Source: Rhodospirillales bacterium (GTDB lineage: Bacteria; Pseudomonadota; Alphaproteobacteria; Rhodospirillales_A; Casp-alpha2). From it: a stretch of 9,231 nucleotides of DNA. Location of the stretch: contig JAESSX010000120.1 of the NCBI GenBank assembly GCA_016763915.1, positions 1-9,231 on the forward strand. The letters are read 5' to 3'. Position 1 is the first letter of the stretch, and every line of letters starts with the position of its first letter. Below the pieces are notes generated by a model that did not search any database, was not told the DNA's origin, and saw only the letters and a program-made list of their open reading frames with translations. Below, one piece after another: positions 6,367 through 9,231 of the stretch. The translations under genes were made by a program, and so were the position numbers.

Positions 6367-7590
6367 ATGTTCATGACAAAATTGCTCAACAAATCGGCGA
6401 GCACAAATATGTCCGAAAACATTACCGAAAATTCCGCTCAATCGGCGGCTGATACCTCTGATCCTATCCACATGGCGATCGATGTATGCCAAAGAGTCGC
6501 ACGCGGCGATTTCGAGGCGAGGATCGTCGGCATCGAGGATGACGGCAAAATCGGCGAACTTCTTTTCGCCATCAACGACATGATTGACCGCACGGACGCC
6601 TATGTCCGGGAATCCCAGGCGTGCTTGGAATATGTCAGCAACAACCAATACTTCCGGCGGATTGCCGAGAAGGGAATGTTGGGTGATTTCCGGATCGCCA
6701 GCCAGGCTATCAACTCCGCGACCACAACCATTCAGGACCGGGCCACGGTTTTCGGCGGTGTGGTCGAGAATTTCGAGACCAAAATGAGAAGTGTCGTGGA
6801 TACGGTGGCGGCGGCGGCGACCGAACTTCACGCCTCTTCCGGCACGATGGAAGCCACGGCTTCCTCAACCTCCGAACAGGCGGCTTCGGTCGCGGCAGCG
6901 GCGGAGCAGGCCTCGGCCAACGTGCAAACGGTGGCTTCGGCGGCCGAAGAACTTTCCAGCTCGGTCAGCGAAATTAATCGCCAGGTCGTGCAGTCTTCCC
7001 AGATTTCTTCCAGCGCCGTAGATCAGGCCAAGGAAACCAGGACGCAAATTCAGGGTTTGGCCGACGCTTCCGACAAGATCGGCGAAGTGGTTAAACTGAT
7101 TACCGATATTGCCGCACAGACAAACCTGCTGGCCCTAAATGCGACGATTGAAGCCGCGCGGGCCGGTGACGCCGGCAAGGGGTTCGCGGTCGTTGCCAGC
7201 GAGGTCAAGAGCCTGGCCAGCCAGACGACAAAAGCGACCGAAGAGATCAGCGAACAGATCGGCGGCGTTCAAAATGCGGTGTCGAACGCGGTTGATGCGA
7301 TCGAGAAAATCGGCGGCACCATTGGCGAAGTCGATGAGATTTCAACGGCAATCGCCTCCGCCGTGGAAGAGCAAGGGGCCGCGACCCAGGAAATCGCCCG
7401 CAACGTCGAAGAAGCGGCGACCGGCACTACGGAGGTTTCCACAAATATCGTCTCGGTGACGCAATCGGCCAGTGAAACCGGACAAGCCGCCCAGGAGGTT
7501 TCCAAAGCCTCATCCGAGCTGTCTCAGCAGGCGGAGTTGCTGGGAATGGAAGTCGACAATTTCCTTGAGGAAGTCAGAAAGGTCGTTTGA
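6367..7590 (+). CDS. Cytosolic methyl-accepting chemotaxis protein (soluble chemoreceptor)
   Basis: This is a 407-residue chemoreceptor without any transmembrane segment or signal peptide, so it should form cytoplasmic arrays or attach to others. Residues 1-120 contain two HAMP-like stretches ([14 protein letters not shown] to [10 protein letters not shown], then [18 protein letters not shown] to QAINSATT) and no ligand-binding domain. The long coiled coil follows, with the hairpin tip at 249-273 ([16 protein letters not shown], then [13 protein letters not shown]; tip near Asp268). Candidate methylation pairs fit the consensus at E170/Q171, E180/Q181, E194/E195 and E334/E335, at distances from the tip similar to Tsr on the N-terminal side. 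No C-terminal NWETF-like tether is present (ends EEVRKVV). An AAGGA 8 nt upstream supports the start at 6367. Lack of its own sensor and the preceding Aer-like PAS gene suggest the PAS protein supplies the input. Confidence 0.95.
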   Translation: MFMTKLLNKSASTNMSENITENSAQSAADTSDPIHMAIDVCQRVARGDFEARIVGIEDDGKIGELLFAINDMIDRTDAYVRESQACLEYVSNNQYFRRIAEKGMLGDFRIASQAINSATTTIQDRATVFGGVVENFETKMRSVVDTVAAAATELHASSGTMEATASSTSEQAASVAAAAEQASANVQTVASAAEELSSSVSEINRQVVQSSQISSSAVDQAKETRTQIQGLADASDKIGEVVKLITDIAAQTNLLALNATIEAARAGDAGKGFAVVASEVKSLASQTTKATEEISEQIGGVQNAVSNAVDAIEKIGGTIGEVDEISTAIASAVEEQGAATQEIARNVEEAATGTTEVSTNIVSVTQSASETGQAAQEVSKASSELSQQAELLGMEVDNFLEEVRKVV

Positions 7591-7598
7591 TCACGTTG

Positions 7599-7636
7599 CC
7601 AGTCCGGATTGGCCCCGTCGGTCGATCCGGACCTGG
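7599..7636 (+). repeat. Intercistronic stem-loop between the MCP and mini-MCP genes
   Basis: GTCCGGAT (7602-7609) and ATCCGGAC (7625-7632) are perfect complements. With one bulged C the stem extends by CCA/TGG. No T-run follows. It resembles the hairpin at the previous gene junction in position and probable role (mRNA processing or partial attenuation). Confidence 0.6.
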
Positions 7637-7667
7637 TGCCTCGTCATAGAATTCAGGAGACCGAAAA

Positions 7668-8009
7668 ATGAAAGATCAAAACACAACCGACCCGAACGCA
7701 AGCAGCGCCAAAGATAAAATGGAACAAAGGTTAAAGAGTCTTTTTTCCGAAATTGAAAACGTCAGCAACATCTCCGAACAAATCGATGATGTCGCGGTCC
7801 AAACCAACCTCCTGGCATTGAATGCTACGATCGAGGCCGCACGGGCCGGCGATGCAGGCAAAGGTTTCGCGGTTGTCGCCGGCGAGGTCAAACAACTGGC
7901 CAATCAGACCGGCAGAGCGACACAGGAAATTGCCGAAACGGTTCAAAGGCTTAATCGGGAAGCCAGGGAACTGGAAACTCTCGCCATGGAGACCCTGCAG
8001 GCATCCTAG
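7668..8009 (+). CDS. Mini-MCP: tip-only chemoreceptor signalling fragment (113 residues)
   Basis: This small protein consists almost only of the MCP hairpin tip. Residues 14-50 form the descending helix, 47-73 the conserved tip ([16 protein letters not shown], then [13 protein letters not shown]; turn near Asp62), and 74-110 the returning helix. A polar N-terminus of 13 residues precedes it. There is no TM, HAMP, sensor or methylation region: full receptors carry methylation sites about 75-100 residues from the tip, and only about 50 exist here on each side. It keeps the residues that contact CheA/CheW and trimer partners in Tsr-type receptors. AGGAG lies 8 nt before its ATG, and its DNA differs from the preceding MCP at many synonymous sites. 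Both suggest a genuine selected gene and not fresh debris, although an old truncated receptor cannot be excluded. It may cap, dilute or link arrays, or connect CheA to the kinase encoded 38 bp downstream. Confidence 0.85.
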   Translation: MKDQNTTDPNASSAKDKMEQRLKSLFSEIENVSNISEQIDDVAVQTNLLALNATIEAARAGDAGKGFAVVAGEVKQLANQTGRATQEIAETVQRLNREARELETLAMETLQAS

Positions 8010-8047
8010 AAGTGCATTGAAGGATTTTCCCCACCCTGGATACCATC

Positions 8048-9231
8048 ATGAACGAAGTTTATTCAGATATCTTACGCGACGCCTCCACCGAGGCTCTTTT
8101 CGTCTGTGAGGAAGGTCGCATTGTTCAGGCAAACCTATCGGCTGAACGGATATTTGAATACGCCGGCGGGGAATTGTCCGACATGGCGTTCCGTCGATTG
8201 ATTTCCCCGGAATGGCATGACGCGGTTTTCAAGAATTACGAGGTCGGCGAAACCGTCAACCTTGAAACCGTTGCAATAAAGGGTTCCGGCGAGAAATTTC
8301 CAATCACCGTTTCCATCAAGACCGTGCGCAAGGACTTAAAAACATTACGGCTGTTCGCCGTTCAGGACATTTCCGAGCGCTGGCGAATTGATGAAACCAA
8401 TTGGGTGGAAAGAAAAAAGAACGCCGCCCTCCTGGAAATGATCGGCGACGGTGTCGTCACCATCAGTGCCAAAGGCATTATCCGTTCCTTCAACAAGGCC
8501 GCCGAAGACCAGTTCGGCTGGAACAAGTATCAGGTGATTGGAAAAAACACCTCCATTCTTATCCCGGACGGGGGCTCTTTTTCACATGAAAGTCATTTAT
8601 CCAAATACGCCATAACCCGAAAAAAAAAGACCACTTGGCACAACCGTGAACTGATCGGCAAACGGCAAGACGGCACCACTTTTCCCTTCGAGCTTACATT
8701 GTCCGAAGTCGATGATCTGGGGGAAGTGAATTTCATCGGCGTGATCCGTGACATTGAGGAGCGCAAAAATACAGAGCAGGTGCTCAAAAATGCCGCTGAC
8801 GTCGCGCAGGCCGCGGATATGGCAAAGACCGAATTCCTCGCCAACATGAGTCACGAATTACGCACCCCCCTGAATGCGATTATCGGTTTCTCCCAACTGA
8901 TCAATATGGAAATTTCCGGACCCGTCGGCAACGAAAATTACAAGCAGTTCATCAAGGACATTCATTCCATGGGAGAACACCTTCTCGGCCTCATCGAGGG
9001 CGTCATGGATATTTCCAGGGTTGAATCGGGAAAATTTGAACTCGACGAACAGCCGACCGATATATCGGTTTTGGCGTCGGAAGCCGTGCGCGTGGTCAAG
9101 GCCCGGTTTCCCGAACAACGCCACGACATCAATTCCAGGTTCTGCGGCAACCTTCCAAGGCTCAAATGCGATGCCAAGGTGGTGAAGCAAATTCTGCTGA
9201 ACCTGGTCACCAACGCGGTTAAATTTTCACC
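8048..9231 (+). CDS. Soluble PAS-PAS sensor histidine kinase with FixL-like second PAS (C-terminus cut by window edge)
   Basis: 394 residues are visible, with no membrane segment. PAS1 covers about 5-115 (FVCEEGRIVQANLSAERIF to FAVQDISER). PAS2 covers about 126-238 (MIGDGVVTISAKGIIRSFN to GVIRDIEERK) and closely resembles the FixL oxygen-sensing PAS. By ungapped comparison from memory, the FixL proximal haem His corresponds to His180 (SHESHLSKY) and the distal Arg to Arg200. The distal Ile next to the haem is Thr here. The HisKA domain has the phospho-acceptor His269 in FLANMSHELRTPLNAIIGF. The ATPase N-box begins at LLNLVTNAVKF (Asn385, Asn389), where the window ends. The start follows the mini-MCP stop by 38 bp, with a poor Shine-Dalgarno, so translational coupling is possible. 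Its response regulator, or a fused receiver, would lie to the right. Haem binding is inferred; many related PAS domains keep His without haem. Confidence 0.92.
   Translation, partial: MNEVYSDILRDASTEALFVCEEGRIVQANLSAERIFEYAGGELSDMAFRRLISPEWHDAVFKNYEVGETVNLETVAIKGSGEKFPITVSIKTVRKDLKTLRLFAVQDISERWRIDETNWVERKKNAALLEMIGDGVVTISAKGIIRSFNKAAEDQFGWNKYQVIGKNTSILIPDGGSFSHESHLSKYAITRKKKTTWHNRELIGKRQDGTTFPFELTLSEVDDLGEVNFIGVIRDIEERKNTEQVLKNAADVAQAADMAKTEFLANMSHELRTPLNAIIGFSQLINMEISGPVGNENYKQFIKDIHSMGEHLLGLIEGVMDISRVESGKFELDEQPTDISVLASEAVRVVKARFPEQRHDINSRFCGNLPRLKCDAKVVKQILLNLVTNAVKFS

Noticed and set aside
7139..7459. An Arg/Pro/Ser-rich frame inside the MCP gene
   Set aside because: Frame-shifted reading of the MCP coiled coil; composition is an artefact.
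7668..8009. Mini-MCP treated as a pseudogene or recent duplicate of the upstream MCP tip
   Set aside because: It has its own ribosome site, start and stop and no in-frame damage, and third-position divergence from the upstream tip is large while the protein is well kept. Ancient truncation remains possible.
1..9231. CRISPR array, tRNA/rRNA genes, insertion sequences, phage or attachment sites
   Set aside because: I found no regularly spaced repeats, no tRNA-like cloverleaf with conserved arms, no transposase motif and no flanking terminal repeats by reading.

Overview
The window is a GC-rich (roughly 58-60% by eye), gene-dense stretch of bacterial chromosome. Gene families and codon use suggest an alphaproteobacterium, most likely a free-living, flagellated member of the Rhodospirillales or a related group. 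That placement is inference from gene content; no rRNA or other phylogenetic marker is present.

Layout. (1) Positions 3024 to 1, minus strand: a tight three-gene operon. It encodes an exported cupredoxin-like protein with an amicyanin-type copper loop, an exported beta-sandwich protein of unknown function, and a membrane-anchored class III adenylate/guanylate cyclase (periplasmic sensor region, TM, HAMP, cyclase) whose C-terminus runs off the left edge. (2) Positions 3025-3336: a divergent intergenic region with an AT-rich core and several palindromes or stem-loops in the leader of the next gene. (3) Positions 3337-5379, plus strand: an EF-G paralogue with a P-loop and NKMD, but with Ser at the catalytic His position of the G3 motif and without the usual RGIT switch I. 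(4) Positions 5380-5770: a gap of about 390 bp with no convincing gene, holding a candidate promoter and inverted repeat. (5) Positions 5771 to 9231, plus strand: a sensory operon that continues past the right edge. It encodes a stand-alone Aer/CetB-like PAS protein, a full-length but cytosolic methyl-accepting chemotaxis protein, a 113-residue protein that is little more than the MCP hairpin tip, and a soluble PAS-PAS histidine kinase whose second PAS carries the FixL haem-ligand His and distal Arg.

How they may work together. The right-hand operon looks like a split energy- or oxygen-sensing module. A probable flavin PAS protein would signal through a separate soluble receptor (the logic of Campylobacter CetA/CetB and E. 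coli Aer). A tip-only mini-receptor could modulate CheA/CheW arrays, and a FixL-like kinase could add a transcriptional or phosphorelay branch. The left-hand operon looks like periplasmic input proteins coupled to a transmembrane cAMP- or cGMP-producing sensor. The tip-only mini-MCP inside this operon is the most unusual item.
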